A stretch of DNA of 64,000 nt from positions 30,791 through 94,790 of the forward strand of contig DEIA01000009.1 of assembly GCA_002352225.1 (NCBI GenBank), read 5' to 3'. Under the pieces are notes generated by a model. That model saw nothing but the letters and a program-made list of their open reading frames with translations, did not search any database and was not told where the DNA came from. The stretch is from Flammeovirgaceae bacterium UBA2786 (GTDB lineage Bacteria; Bacteroidota; Bacteroidia; Cytophagales; Cyclobacteriaceae). The first letter of the stretch is position 1. Every line of letters begins with the position of its first letter. Both the position numbers and the translations under genes were made by a program. Below, piece by piece: positions 33,758 through 42,903 of this stretch.

Positions 33758-35326
33758 CTATTTAAAATGCTTCAGTTTAATAATCTCTTCGGGTTTTAGA
33801 AACCGCCACTCACCCCTGTTCAAATCTTTTTTATCTAACCCGGCATATACAACCCGATCCAGTTTTTCCACCTCATATCCGAGCGATTCAAAAATTCTTC
33901 GCACAATTCGGTTCCAGCCAATGTGCAGTTCAATTCCCAGTGTTTGATTGTCCCCATCAACAATAGCAAGATCATCTACCATAGCGCGGCCTTCTTCCAG
34001 GTAAACTCCTTCCTTTATTTTTTCAAAATCCTTTTTCGTGATTGGTTTATCTAATTCTACCCGGTAAATCTTTTTTACATTATATGATGGATGGGTGAGT
34101 TTATCGGCAAGATCGCCATCATTGGTAAGCAACAGTAAACCAGTAGTATTTCTATCTAATCTCCCTACCGGATAAATTCTTTCGGGGCCGGCATTCGCCA
34201 CAATACTCATTACTGTTTTCCGGTCTTGGGGGTCATCGGTGGTGGTAATAAATCCTTTAGGTTTGTTCAGCAAAATATAAACCGGCTTTTCGGCTTTCAG
34301 TTTTTTGCCTTCATAGCGTACCTCGTCCGTTCGCTTTACTTTGTGACCCATTTCCGTAATCACTTCGCCATTTACAGTTACAAGGCCCAGCTTAATTAAT
34401 TCATCGGCTTCGCGTCTGCTGCCAACCCCGCTGTTTGCCATAAACTTATTAAGGCGAATTAAATCTGAATCTGTTTTGGGTTTATCATCAGCCGAACGTC
34501 TGGTTGACTTTACATCTCGTTCTTTATTGAATGGTTTACGTTTATAGGGCAGTCCGTAATTTGAGCCTTTGCTAAACGATTTCTCCCCATCTTCGCGGGG
34601 TTTCTTATCGAATGGCTTTTTTGAAAACCGGGCCGGGCCAGATGAGCGCGAATCGAAGCGACCTGTACTCCGTTTTTGAAATTCGGGTTTATCATTTTGC
34701 TCGGAGTCTCCATAACTCTTTTTTTCAAAACGATCACCTCGTGGTTTATCAAAACCCGCACGGTTAAAGGGTTTCTTCTTGAATTCAGATTTATCACCAC
34801 CTGCTGAATCCCCAAACCGTTTCTTTTCAAACCGATCCGATTTTGGTTTATCAAAACCTTCCCGGCTGAAGGTAGAATTGCGCTTTTTAAATTCTGGTTT
34901 ATCGCCTCGTTTCGAATCACCAAAACTTCTTTTTTCAAAACGATCTTCTTTTGGTTTATTAAACCCTCTCCCCTCCGGGCGATCGGATTTTTTATCTCTA
35001 AAATTTCCGGGCGATTTCGAAAAACCACTCTTCCGTTCAAATCGTGGTTTATCTTCTCCCTCAAAAGATTTTTTTCTAAATGGTTTGCTGTTATCCGCAT
35101 CAAATCGCTTTTCAAACCTGCCTGCACGATCACCACCTTCTCTTTTCTTAAATGCTGGTTTTTCTGATCGGCCAAACCGTGCACTGCCTGAGTTTCCTCT
35201 TTTGCTAAACGAAGACCTGCTCTCGCGCTCTTCCGGCTTTTCCTTCTTGCGGGTGCGAAAGGTCTTTTCCGCATCCGAACGTTTTCCAAAAGATGTTTTG
35301 CCGGATGTTTTCCTGGGGCGTGCCAT
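33758..35326 (-). CDS. RluB/RsuA-type pseudouridine synthase with a long basic N-terminal tail
   Basis: The 522-residue protein has an unusually long disordered tail (about 1-285) rich in Lys, Arg, Asp, Phe and Ser. An S4 RNA-binding domain (about 288-345, LNKFMANSGVGSRREADELI) and the synthase domain follow, with the catalytic Asp in GRLDRNTTGLLLLTNDG. The tail contains three DRFEK-headed repeats starting at 128, 164 and 198, spaced 36 and 34 residues. The core is like RluB, which modifies 23S rRNA. The tail is a likely RNA-binding extension common in this phylum. Antisense and alternative-frame ORFs across the tail are shadows. Confidence 0.9.
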   Translation of the reverse strand: MARPRKTSGKTSFGKRSDAEKTFRTRKKEKPEERESRSSFSKRGNSGSARFGRSEKPAFKKREGGDRAGRFEKRFDADNSKPFRKKSFEGEDKPRFERKSGFSKSPGNFRDKKSDRPEGRGFNKPKEDRFEKRSFGDSKRGDKPEFKKRNSTFSREGFDKPKSDRFEKKRFGDSAGGDKSEFKKKPFNRAGFDKPRGDRFEKKSYGDSEQNDKPEFQKRSTGRFDSRSSGPARFSKKPFDKKPREDGEKSFSKGSNYGLPYKRKPFNKERDVKSTRRSADDKPKTDSDLIRLNKFMANSGVGSRREADELIKLGLVTVNGEVITEMGHKVKRTDEVRYEGKKLKAEKPVYILLNKPKGFITTTDDPQDRKTVMSIVANAGPERIYPVGRLDRNTTGLLLLTNDGDLADKLTHPSYNVKKIYRVELDKPITKKDFEKIKEGVYLEEGRAMVDDLAIVDGDNQTLGIELHIGWNRIVRRIFESLGYEVEKLDRVVYAGLDKKDLNRGEWRFLKPEEIIKLKHFK

Positions 35327-35431
35327 AAATTAATGGGTTAAATAAGTAGCCAATCCGTTATTGACTAAAGATCGTAATTAAATGTACAGAAACGGATTGT
35401 TACTTCCGTGATGATTTACAAAACGAAATGG

Positions 35432-35998
35432 TTACTGGTTTTCGGGGGTCTCACCAATTGTATTTACCTCGCTGGTAAAGTCTTTGGGCGTAGGTAATTC
35501 ATTGATGTCGTTAATACCAAAATACTCCATAAATTTTGGGCTTGTTCCATAAAGAATCGGGCGCCCGATTGTTTCGGCCTTACCTAAAATTTCGATTAAC
35601 CCTTTATCCAAAAGTTTTTGAACCGCATAATCGCAGTTTACACCCCTAATGTTTTCCACATCGGTTTTAGAAATGGGTTGCTTGTAAGCAATTATGGAAA
35701 GCGTTTCCATAGCTGAAGTGGACAATCTCTTTTTAGATTGTTGCTTTAGCATTATGCCAATGCTACTCTGATAAGCGGGTTTGGTTAAAAACTGATATCC
35801 GCCACCGGTTTTGTACAGCTGGAATGAGTACTCTTCTCCCTGAAATTTTTCTTCGATGCGGCTTAGCGCACCGGTTATGTCTTCTTCAGGCACATCGGCA
35901 TTAAACATCTCAGAAAGGCAGGCTTTAATATCGGTAACCTTTGCCGGGGTGGGCGAACAAAAAATTAATGCTTCGATGTGGTTCTGTAGAAAATCCAT
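35432..35998 (-). CDS. scpB: Chromosome segregation/condensation protein ScpB
   Basis: The 188-residue form starts at the ATG at 35998 (MDFLQNHIEALIFCSPTPAK), the usual start. It contains two winged-helix domains; the conserved core RLSTSAMETLSIIAYKQPIS and RGVNCDYAVQKLLDKGLIEILGKA are visible, with GRPILYGTSPKFMEYFGI near the end. ScpB binds ScpA and the SMC heads to form the condensin-like complex. The gene sits downstream of the H1/DksA-like gene on the same strand, 45 nt away. Confidence 0.94.
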   Translation of the reverse strand: MDFLQNHIEALIFCSPTPAKVTDIKACLSEMFNADVPEEDITGALSRIEEKFQGEEYSFQLYKTGGGYQFLTKPAYQSSIGIMLKQQSKKRLSTSAMETLSIIAYKQPISKTDVENIRGVNCDYAVQKLLDKGLIEILGKAETIGRPILYGTSPKFMEYFGINDINELPTPKDFTSEVNTIGETPENQ

Positions 35999-36013
35999 TG
36001 TAGTAAGGTGAGG

Positions 36014-36035
36014 GGGCTGCCTTTTGAGGCAGCCC
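36014..36035 (-). terminator. GC-rich hairpin between the H1/DksA-like gene and scpB
   Basis: GGGCTGCC (36014-36021) pairs with GGCAGCCC (36028-36035) around a 6-nt loop. There is no T run on the minus strand, so this is a weak or factor-dependent terminator or an attenuator before scpB. Confidence 0.45.
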
Positions 36036-36043
36036 ATATTGTT

Positions 36044-36784
36044 TTAATCTTGTTTCATCATTTTAGCTTCGATGGATTGCGTGGTGTGCGGCACGGCAAT
36101 CAATCGCTCTTTCGGAATCAGTTTGCCTGTAACGGAGCATATCCCGTATGTTCCGTTCTTAATCCGAATTAATGCGTTTTCGAGGTTGGTAATATATTTA
36201 AGCTGGCGGGCCGCCAGTTGACTCAGATTTTCTTTCTCAGCTGTTTCGGCTCCGTCTTCCAATACTTTAGTGTTGCCACCCGAGGTAGCATCGGTACCGG
36301 CATCGTTATTCCGATTAAGGGTCTCCTTCAAAATGCGAAACTCTTCGCGGGCCTTATCCAGCTTGCCATTAATCAATGTTTCAAACTCTTTCAATTCATC
36401 ATCGCTGTAGCGCGTTTTATCTTCATTTACCACTACCGTCTTAGCAGGCTTATGCGCAATGGGCCGCTGGTTAATGATGGGAAAAATATTGAGTTGTGAT
36501 GGCGATAATTTAATAGGAGGAGCTATTGGCCTGTGCTCTTTTTTAGGTGCTGGCTCGGCCGCTTTTTTAAGAACGGGCTTAACCTCTTTTTTGGGCTTAA
36601 CCACTTTCTTGGGGGCAGCCTTAGGCGCAACTTTTTTAGCCACTACCTTCTTAGGAGCGGCCTTTTTGGCAGGAGCTTTTTTTGCTGCCTTTTTAGCCTT
36701 TACAGTCTTTTTTGCCTTTGCTGTTGGTTTAGCCTTAGCAGCCTTTTTAGCAGGCTTGGCTGGTTTTTTCTTTGATTTGGCCAT
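36044..36784 (-). CDS. Histone-H1-like tail fused to a DksA/TraR-like regulator domain
   Basis: This 246-residue protein has an N-terminal Lys/Ala/Pro-rich tail (about 1-85, repeated KKAAPKK and KAKK-type units) like bacterial histone-H1-like proteins. The C-terminal part has a coiled-coil and the DksA/TraR-like end (YGICSVTGKLIPKERLIAVP). Classical DksA has four Cys; here only one Cys is present, as in the Bacteroidota form without zinc. The DksA half should bind RNA polymerase through its secondary channel, and the tail could bind DNA or RNA. Its combined role is inferred. Confidence 0.85.
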   Translation of the reverse strand: MAKSKKKPAKPAKKAAKAKPTAKAKKTVKAKKAAKKAPAKKAAPKKVVAKKVAPKAAPKKVVKPKKEVKPVLKKAAEPAPKKEHRPIAPPIKLSPSQLNIFPIINQRPIAHKPAKTVVVNEDKTRYSDDELKEFETLINGKLDKAREEFRILKETLNRNNDAGTDATSGGNTKVLEDGAETAEKENLSQLAARQLKYITNLENALIRIKNGTYGICSVTGKLIPKERLIAVPHTTQSIEAKMMKQD

Positions 36785-36900
36785 AAACTAGTTCCTTAAT
36801 TAGGGTTTTAAAAAAGTTGGGCAAAAATACGGGGTACGGGCTGAAACAAAAAATGTACTGCCCAATATGTAATCGAATGAAACGATGATTTAACTCAGCT

Positions 36901-39195
36901 TTATCTTGCTATTACTACCCGTTTGCGAAACGTTTTTACCTGGCCATCCAATTGAAATACCTCAAACCAGACAAAGTAATAGCCCATACGGGCCCAGGTG
37001 CCATCTTCCCGGTCGCCATCCCACCGGAAGAAACCCTCGTGCCCAAGGGTTTCATTGTTGGCTAGTGTTTTTATTACGCGACCCTGCTGATCCGCAATTT
37101 TAATATTCGCTACCCAGCCCGTTTGCTCAAACTTGTACCGTATCTGTGCAAAATCCTGACCGGGCCTATCCGGTGAGAAGATTTCAGGATCAATGGTTAT
37201 CTTCTCTTCATCACCCATAGCATGGGGCTTTGAATTGGAATTAATGAACCCGGGTGTAGCAAAGCCTGCTGCACTGCTGGCCGATCTCCAGTTACTCCGG
37301 TTTGCAGCCATCTCAGCTGTGGAAATCCGTTCCAGCGAAATTCCTTCAGTATCTTTTAAAATGGGTGTATGAAAATCGTCATTATACATCAGGTGATCTT
37401 GTTTGATTCCCGTATCAGAGATCAGTGCAATTGACCCGGCATCGTCATTCATAGCAGGAATAGTTGCAATCAGAAAGTTCGATTCGATACCTAACGGGTA
37501 ATGATTTTTAAGGATAACCCCATCAGGGGTAATGGCTAAAAATGCCCCTGGCGAAAGAACAATGTCTTGTGTACTTAATATTCTTGTGTTGAGAACAATT
37601 TCATTTTCATAGTTGCCAAGTCCCCAGTTTTTCAGATTAATGTACTTGTCTGATGTATTCACAATCTCTACAAAATCAACTCCTCCGGGGCGGGGATTAA
37701 AAAGAATCTCATTCAGTAATACATCGCCTGGTTCTGCAGCCTCGGATAATGCAAATGTTTTTTGATTATGCATTTCCTGAATACTGTTGCCGGCACAATC
37801 GCGAACATGAACAACTTTAATCATATAAAGTTTTCTGGACTGTAATTGCCCAGCCAGATTTAATTTTACCTGTCGCAAGGATGCTGATGTAAACAACACC
37901 GATTCTATTTCAACAGCCGGCTCTGTTTCAAAATCGGTTTTAGAGATTTGCTTTTCGAGTTTTTCGTTAAAGGTTAGCAGCAGTTCCTGTGTTCCGGTTA
38001 CGGTAACCGATACCAACTGCGGCCCGGTAACATCCGGTTTGTTGGTATTAACCGAATTTACGTAGCCGGGTGTGCCGCCTTGTAGCGTTTCGTTTGCTGT
38101 CCAGTTGTCTTCTTCCCCGCAAGGGTTGTTTACATCAATCAACTCCAATGTCCAGCCGCCTTCTTTCTTATCCTCATCGCGATACCATGTGGTGTTAAAG
38201 TTCACCGAGTCAATCAATGTATTATCGGGTGCGCGCAACATCAGCGCTTCGCCTGCATTGTTTAGGGTTGGAAAGTTGGAGGCCCCCAGTGTATTCCCGA
38301 ACGAACTGTACAAAGCAGCACTTGTATTGGAAGCCAGAATAAGATACTGCCCCGGTAAAAGTATTCGCGATGTTAGCGTAGCCGTAGAACTGCCATCTGT
38401 AAACTTCCATCCGGCAAGGTTAATGGAGTTGGTACTCCGATTATAAATTTCCACAAACTCAGCATCGGGCAACCCCACCTGAGGCGAGGGATCGGCAAAG
38501 ATTTCGGTTAGAATTACATCTTTGTAAGAAACCGGTATCGGCTGAATGATTTCACCTGCATAAATATCATCAAAGAAATGCCGGTTAAAAAAGCCGGAAG
38601 CTGATTGCTGAATGCGTATTCCAAAATAGGAAGAAGCTGTAAAGGTATTATCAACAACTGTTCCTTCTTCAAAATAATGGGTGCCTCCGGTGGCATCATG
38701 CTGCAGTGTCCAGTTGTTATCTGCATCGCGGATTACTTTAATACGTACCGTATTGTTTGACGAGTTTGTAACGCCATCTGTTCCGTTAATCAGTATAGTG
38801 GCTATGCCATTAACAATTTTGTATAAGCTGATTTCATCCGGTGTTCCACCAATCCGCACAAAGTAGCCATTCAGAGTTGCGCTTAACAAGTTAGCCTGGT
38901 CGGCCATCAGAAACACATCGGCATAATTAGCACTGGAAGTATTAAACTGGAGATTAGTCCAGAACTCCCATTGCGCTTCTGTGGCTTTCGCTGAAGGCGT
39001 GGTAATGTAAAAAGCACTATTAGCCACCGATACATTTGATCGCAGCTGGCCATTTTCCACTACCCAGTTGCCGGGCATATCGGGTATCCACTCCGGATTG
39101 TTCGTTAGGTTTCCGTCAGAGAAATCGTCTGATACCTGGGCACCACAAACGCTTGCATAAAAAAGAGTATGGAGTATGATGAATATTTTTTTCAT
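36901..39195 (-). CDS. Secreted lamin-tail-domain surface protein
   Basis: This 764-residue protein has a signal peptide (MKKIFIILHTLFYASVCGAQ), a lectin-like N-terminal region, two lamin tail domains (about 225-380, DVILTEIFADPSPQVGLPDAEFVEI; and about 495-650, LLNEILFNPRPGGVDFVEIVN), and a C-terminal FlgD-like/gliding-associated Ig domain (about 670-764, with KIADQQGRVIKTL and FFRWDGDREDGTWARMGYYF). The last domain is probably the T9SS cargo signal. The function is likely extracellular adhesion or polymer binding. It is divergent from asd and shares its promoter region. Confidence 0.85.
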   Translation of the reverse strand: MKKIFIILHTLFYASVCGAQVSDDFSDGNLTNNPEWIPDMPGNWVVENGQLRSNVSVANSAFYITTPSAKATEAQWEFWTNLQFNTSSANYADVFLMADQANLLSATLNGYFVRIGGTPDEISLYKIVNGIATILINGTDGVTNSSNNTVRIKVIRDADNNWTLQHDATGGTHYFEEGTVVDNTFTASSYFGIRIQQSASGFFNRHFFDDIYAGEIIQPIPVSYKDVILTEIFADPSPQVGLPDAEFVEIYNRSTNSINLAGWKFTDGSSTATLTSRILLPGQYLILASNTSAALYSSFGNTLGASNFPTLNNAGEALMLRAPDNTLIDSVNFNTTWYRDEDKKEGGWTLELIDVNNPCGEEDNWTANETLQGGTPGYVNSVNTNKPDVTGPQLVSVTVTGTQELLLTFNEKLEKQISKTDFETEPAVEIESVLFTSASLRQVKLNLAGQLQSRKLYMIKVVHVRDCAGNSIQEMHNQKTFALSEAAEPGDVLLNEILFNPRPGGVDFVEIVNTSDKYINLKNWGLGNYENEIVLNTRILSTQDIVLSPGAFLAITPDGVILKNHYPLGIESNFLIATIPAMNDDAGSIALISDTGIKQDHLMYNDDFHTPILKDTEGISLERISTAEMAANRSNWRSASSAAGFATPGFINSNSKPHAMGDEEKITIDPEIFSPDRPGQDFAQIRYKFEQTGWVANIKIADQQGRVIKTLANNETLGHEGFFRWDGDREDGTWARMGYYFVWFEVFQLDGQVKTFRKRVVIAR

Positions 39196-39213
39196 CGCAT
39201 GCGACCAATAAAG

Positions 39214-39221
39214 TATGTTTG
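39214..39221 (+). promoter_or_regulatory. -7 element for asd
   Basis: TATGTTTG matches TAnnTTTG exactly, 24 nt before the asd start codon. The -33 box is poor. The site lies in the divergent region shared with the lamin-tail gene. Confidence 0.45.
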
Positions 39222-39245
39222 CGTCTCTCTAAAAATACAAAGAAA

Positions 39246-40241
39246 ATGAGACTAGCAGTAGTAGGAGCAACCGGCCTGGTAGGCCAGGAATTGTTAAGGG
39301 TGCTGGAAGAGCGCCAGGTAGAATTTGATGAATTGTTTTTAGTTGCTTCCCCCAAATCGGTAGGCCAAAAGATAAAATTTAAGGGTAAGGAGTATGCCAT
39401 TATTGGTATGGAGGATGCCTTAGCAATAGCTCCGGATGTTGCTATTTTTTCAGCCGGTGGTGGCACTTCTTTAGAATGGGCACCTAAGTTTGCCGAAAAG
39501 GGCACCGTGGTAATCGATAATTCTTCGGCCTGGCGTATGGATCCAACCAAAAAACTGATCGTTCCCGAGATAAACGGACACGCGCTAACCAGCGCAGATT
39601 TAATTATCGCTAATCCCAACTGCTCTACCATTCAAATGGTAATGGCACTTGCTCCTTTGCATAAGAAATACCAGATTAAACGCATTGTGGTTTCTACCTA
39701 CCAGTCTGTAACCGGTACGGGTAAAGATGCAGTTCAGCAAATGATGGAAGAACGCCAGGGTATTGTCAATGGCATTAAAGTATATCCGCACAAAATCGAT
39801 ATGAATGCATTACCTCATATTGATTCCTTTCTCGACAACGGGTACACCAAAGAAGAAATGAAGATGGTAAATGAAACCCGAAAAATTCTGGAAGATCAAA
39901 CCATTGGAGTTACCTCCACCACGGTTCGCATTCCTACAATTGGTGGCCACTCTGAGGCGGTGAATGTTGAGTTCCATACCGACTTCGATTTGAAAGATGT
40001 ACGCGAGATGTTAGAGAATACTCCGGGTGTTATTGTACAAGACGATGTAAAGAATAACATCTATCCTATGCCTATTAACTCGCATGGTAAGGATGAAGTT
40101 TTTGTGGGGCGCTTGCGCAGAGACGAATCTCAACCCAATACCTTAAACATGTGGGTGGTGTCTGATAACCTGCGCAAAGGTGCAGCCACCAATGCCGTGC
40201 AGATTGCTGAGTTTCTGATGGAGAAAAATCTGGTTTCTTAA
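39246..40241 (+). CDS. asd: Aspartate-semialdehyde dehydrogenase
   Basis: The 331-residue form starts at the ATG at 39246 (MRLAVVGATGLVGQELLRVL), which gives the NADP-binding motif directly at the N-terminus. The frame is open 27 nt further upstream. The catalytic Cys is in IIANPNCSTIQMVM, and the conserved IGGHSEAVNVEF is visible later. It converts aspartyl phosphate to aspartate semialdehyde for lysine, threonine and methionine synthesis. lysA is encoded at 60144, but not in the same operon. Confidence 0.95.
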   Translation: MRLAVVGATGLVGQELLRVLEERQVEFDELFLVASPKSVGQKIKFKGKEYAIIGMEDALAIAPDVAIFSAGGGTSLEWAPKFAEKGTVVIDNSSAWRMDPTKKLIVPEINGHALTSADLIIANPNCSTIQMVMALAPLHKKYQIKRIVVSTYQSVTGTGKDAVQQMMEERQGIVNGIKVYPHKIDMNALPHIDSFLDNGYTKEEMKMVNETRKILEDQTIGVTSTTVRIPTIGGHSEAVNVEFHTDFDLKDVREMLENTPGVIVQDDVKNNIYPMPINSHGKDEVFVGRLRRDESQPNTLNMWVVSDNLRKGAATNAVQIAEFLMEKNLVS

Positions 40242-40345
40242 AAGAAAAAAGTTTATAACTTTTCATTGATGAGGCAGCACGTGTCCAATTCAAAAATTAC
40301 AATTTCTCACAAACATTTGGTGCGTTCGGGAGAAATATCAGTTAA

Positions 40346-40879
40346 ATGATTTCAATAGTAAAACAAACCGACATTACTGATTGCGGGGTAGCTTGTGTGA
40401 AATCAGTTTTATTCCACTTTAATATAGACCAAAATCTAGCATCAATAAAAAAAATACACCCACTTAAAATCGGATACTATAGCTTCAGTGAGCTATCACA
40501 AATATTTGAAAAATATAATTTAGAGGCAGATGGATATTTTTCCGATTATGAAAGCCTTGTTAGCATTAAAAGTCCGATAATAGCTCATATTAAGTTGATG
40601 GGATTTTTACCTCATTTCGTAGTCATTAATGGGATTGATAATGAAGAGGTTACTTATATGGACCCCAATCGAGGCAAAATTTTAAAAACAAATCGCGAAC
40701 AATTTTTAAAAGTTTGGACTGGTAAAATTCTGATAGTCCAATCGAAGAATATTGCCTCCAGTTTTAATATGATTTCTTTAAACGGCATCCTATCTACTTT
40801 ATTGAACAAAAAAACAACATTTTTATTTTCTCTCCTTTTCCTCACCATTATTTGGCTCCTTTTTATTCTATTTATCTAA
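40346..40879 (+). CDS. Stand-alone C39-type peptidase, possibly exporter-truncated
   Basis: The 177-residue protein is an almost complete C39 peptidase: Gln7 and Cys13 in KQTDITDCGVAC, His90 in LPHFVV and Asp106 in MDPNRG form the expected active site. C39 domains cut double-glycine leaders and are normally fused to an ABC exporter. Here the protein ends after one hydrophobic segment (158-177, where an exporter's first membrane helix would start), so it is either a naturally stand-alone form or a truncated exporter. Its last 8 nt overlap the convergent barrel gene. A double-glycine peptide gene is 2 kb away at 42904. Confidence 0.85.
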   Translation: MISIVKQTDITDCGVACVKSVLFHFNIDQNLASIKKIHPLKIGYYSFSELSQIFEKYNLEADGYFSDYESLVSIKSPIIAHIKLMGFLPHFVVINGIDNEEVTYMDPNRGKILKTNREQFLKVWTGKILIVQSKNIASSFNMISLNGILSTLLNKKTTFLFSLLFLTIIWLLFILFI

Positions 40880-42842
40880 ACAACCCAAAGCGAAGGCCAG
40901 TATTAATGATGAACTGAATTTCATTATAGCCAGTTGGTGATTTCACTAACACATTGTTATCTATTAGAAGCAAAGCATCATTTGATTTTAAGTTTAGCAT
41001 TAAAGCCTTATTTGAGCCAAAAAAGGATTGTTCATTTTTTCTTAAAACAATACGGTCGGTTTTGTCAACATAGAATGAACTTGCTATTTTTGCAAAAATG
41101 CTGAAACGAGAATGAAATTTGTAAATAAGTTCTCCAGAAACAGATAAACCCCAATTTTCCTGCCCTGTACCTAAGAACATTTTTTCATTTGTTTTAAATG
41201 TTACACCCGAACTACTTAAAGTGTTAGTTGCAACCGTACTTCCTAGTGTGACTTCACTAGTTGAATAATAAACATGCAGACCTGGCTCAAGGTATAAAGG
41301 TCTTTTCCAACCTAGTAATCTTTTCGAAACTTGTAATCCAAGGCTAGCCATAGACATAGACGAGTTAGAATTAATGTTGCCGTAACTCTGGAGGATGAAA
41401 CAATAATTATTGTTCAGATAATACTTGATATCAATCCCTAATGCCGTTTTGCCTATGTCACCTATTTCTTTCGAAACGGTAAGAAAATTCGCAGAAGATA
41501 AACTGTAAATTCCTGTTTTCTGGTACAGAGGAACAAAAGTAAACGATATTCCTGATGATAGTTTTGAGCTTATCTTTAGAAAATTTTTCTTAAAACCCGC
41601 ATTTTGTCTATTCTTTTGATTTATAGGGTCTTCATTTATTAATTGCTTTTGGGATAAGTCTTTAAAAAGAAATTTAATTGCTGAATCAGATTTTGATACA
41701 CGTGCAAATGTTTCTGGTTTCTTCCAATAATCATTATTGAACTTATTTTCCTGAGAAGTATAAAATGAATAATAGGGAACTGCTTCTGAATCGGGGATAG
41801 GATTGTTATCAACTTGCACTTCTTCAGTTGAAATGAATTCATTTGTATATCTTAACTCCGTTTTGTATTTACTATTTGTGCCTTTTCCATCTTGAATGGC
41901 GAACCAGACATGCCATCTACTGTCTTTTCCTATTTTGTATTGCGTAATATAGTTTCGGCTTTGATAACTAAAAGAGCTTATTCTTACCGCATTCTCTTTC
42001 TTTAACCCAACCAATGACAATTCAAAATCACATTTAACATAAGCGAGTGTTGTTTGGTCAATAAACAGTTTCCCTTGGTAAAGTCCATCCGTCTTAGGTT
42101 TGAAAGCGATAGCAATTGTAGGTCTACCTTCAAAATCAAAAAACTTGTCAACTTCATATTCATATTTATTAAGAAGCGCGGGCTTTATAAACTCAAATTC
42201 TTCTCGAACGAAGTCAAATCGCTGAGGAGAATAAAGGCCAGCAAAAAAATGGATGTTAGAGTACGAATATCTATTTTCAACCTCAACCTTACCGCCTTCT
42301 ATAATTCTTACGGGGCCGTATTTAGAGATAATATTTGTATAAGAGGGGCTAAAAAATTCAATTTTAGCTTCAGAAAAATAAACAAACTGATTAGTCGGTT
42401 GTAGCAAATTTGTTTCACGATAATAGCCCTTTATCAAGAAATTCTCTTTGGGGTAGTTATCAGGGATTTTACTGTAAACTTTTTTCAAAAATTCATTCAA
42501 AGTATCTTTTGCATAAACTAGTATTTCCTTCAATTCATTTGGAGATTCTTCTAGGCGAATGGAGAGGTCATCAAAAAATTCGATTTCGTCTAAACGAATT
42601 AACTTGGTCTTATAACCTACAAAGCTTATTGACAAGGAATCCTTTATGGAAGGCAAGAAAAGAGAGAAAAAGCCCTCATTATTAGTAATTGTCCCAATAG
42701 AACTATTTGAATACTGATAAACATGAGCATAAGCAAGCGGTCTACCAGTATTCAAATCTGAAACAATTCCCGAAACCTTAATTTGCGCATGACTAGTGCC
42801 TATAGAAAATAAAATTAACCAGAGTATTGTTGCTTTTCTCAT
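40872..42842 (-). CDS. CarboxypepD-regulatory/outer-membrane beta-barrel protein
   Basis: The 656-residue protein has a signal peptide (MRKATILWLILFSIGTSHAQ). A carboxypeptidase-D regulatory-like domain follows at about 22-105 (VSGIVSDLNTGRPLAYAHVY), like those at the start of TonB-dependent and related OM proteins. The middle section has strand-rich repeats, and the C-terminal ~230 residues alternate in the beta-barrel manner, ending in FGLFR with an aromatic penultimate region. No TonB-dependent plug is seen. It is divergent from the double-glycine peptide gene (61-nt gap) and convergent with the C39 gene, so it may serve peptide export. That is inference. Confidence 0.78.
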   Translation of the reverse strand: MRKATILWLILFSIGTSHAQIKVSGIVSDLNTGRPLAYAHVYQYSNSSIGTITNNEGFFSLFLPSIKDSLSISFVGYKTKLIRLDEIEFFDDLSIRLEESPNELKEILVYAKDTLNEFLKKVYSKIPDNYPKENFLIKGYYRETNLLQPTNQFVYFSEAKIEFFSPSYTNIISKYGPVRIIEGGKVEVENRYSYSNIHFFAGLYSPQRFDFVREEFEFIKPALLNKYEYEVDKFFDFEGRPTIAIAFKPKTDGLYQGKLFIDQTTLAYVKCDFELSLVGLKKENAVRISSFSYQSRNYITQYKIGKDSRWHVWFAIQDGKGTNSKYKTELRYTNEFISTEEVQVDNNPIPDSEAVPYYSFYTSQENKFNNDYWKKPETFARVSKSDSAIKFLFKDLSQKQLINEDPINQKNRQNAGFKKNFLKISSKLSSGISFTFVPLYQKTGIYSLSSANFLTVSKEIGDIGKTALGIDIKYYLNNNYCFILQSYGNINSNSSMSMASLGLQVSKRLLGWKRPLYLEPGLHVYYSTSEVTLGSTVATNTLSSSGVTFKTNEKMFLGTGQENWGLSVSGELIYKFHSRFSIFAKIASSFYVDKTDRIVLRKNEQSFFGSNKALMLNLKSNDALLLIDNNVLVKSPTGYNEIQFIINTGLRFGLFR

Positions 42843-42903
42843 GAACGAAAATTAATTATGTCGGTATGGAAATTGCGTCATAAAAATTTAACTAAAATTA
42901 CTT

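Noticed and set aside
34510..35289. 259-residue ORF in another frame of the minus strand
   Set aside because: It lies inside the repeat-rich tail of the pseudouridine synthase gene, whose codon bias opens alternative frames; no domain or start signal.
34779..35333. 184-residue ORF on the plus strand
   Set aside because: Antisense to the same low-complexity tail; composition is a mirror of the Lys/Arg-rich frame.
36459..36791. 110-residue hydrophobic ORF on the plus strand
   Set aside because: Antisense of the Lys/Ala tail of the H1/DksA-like gene; hydrophobicity is an artefact of complementing Lys codons.
39116..39631. 171-residue ORF on the minus strand
   Set aside because: Antisense to asd, which has clear catalytic motifs.
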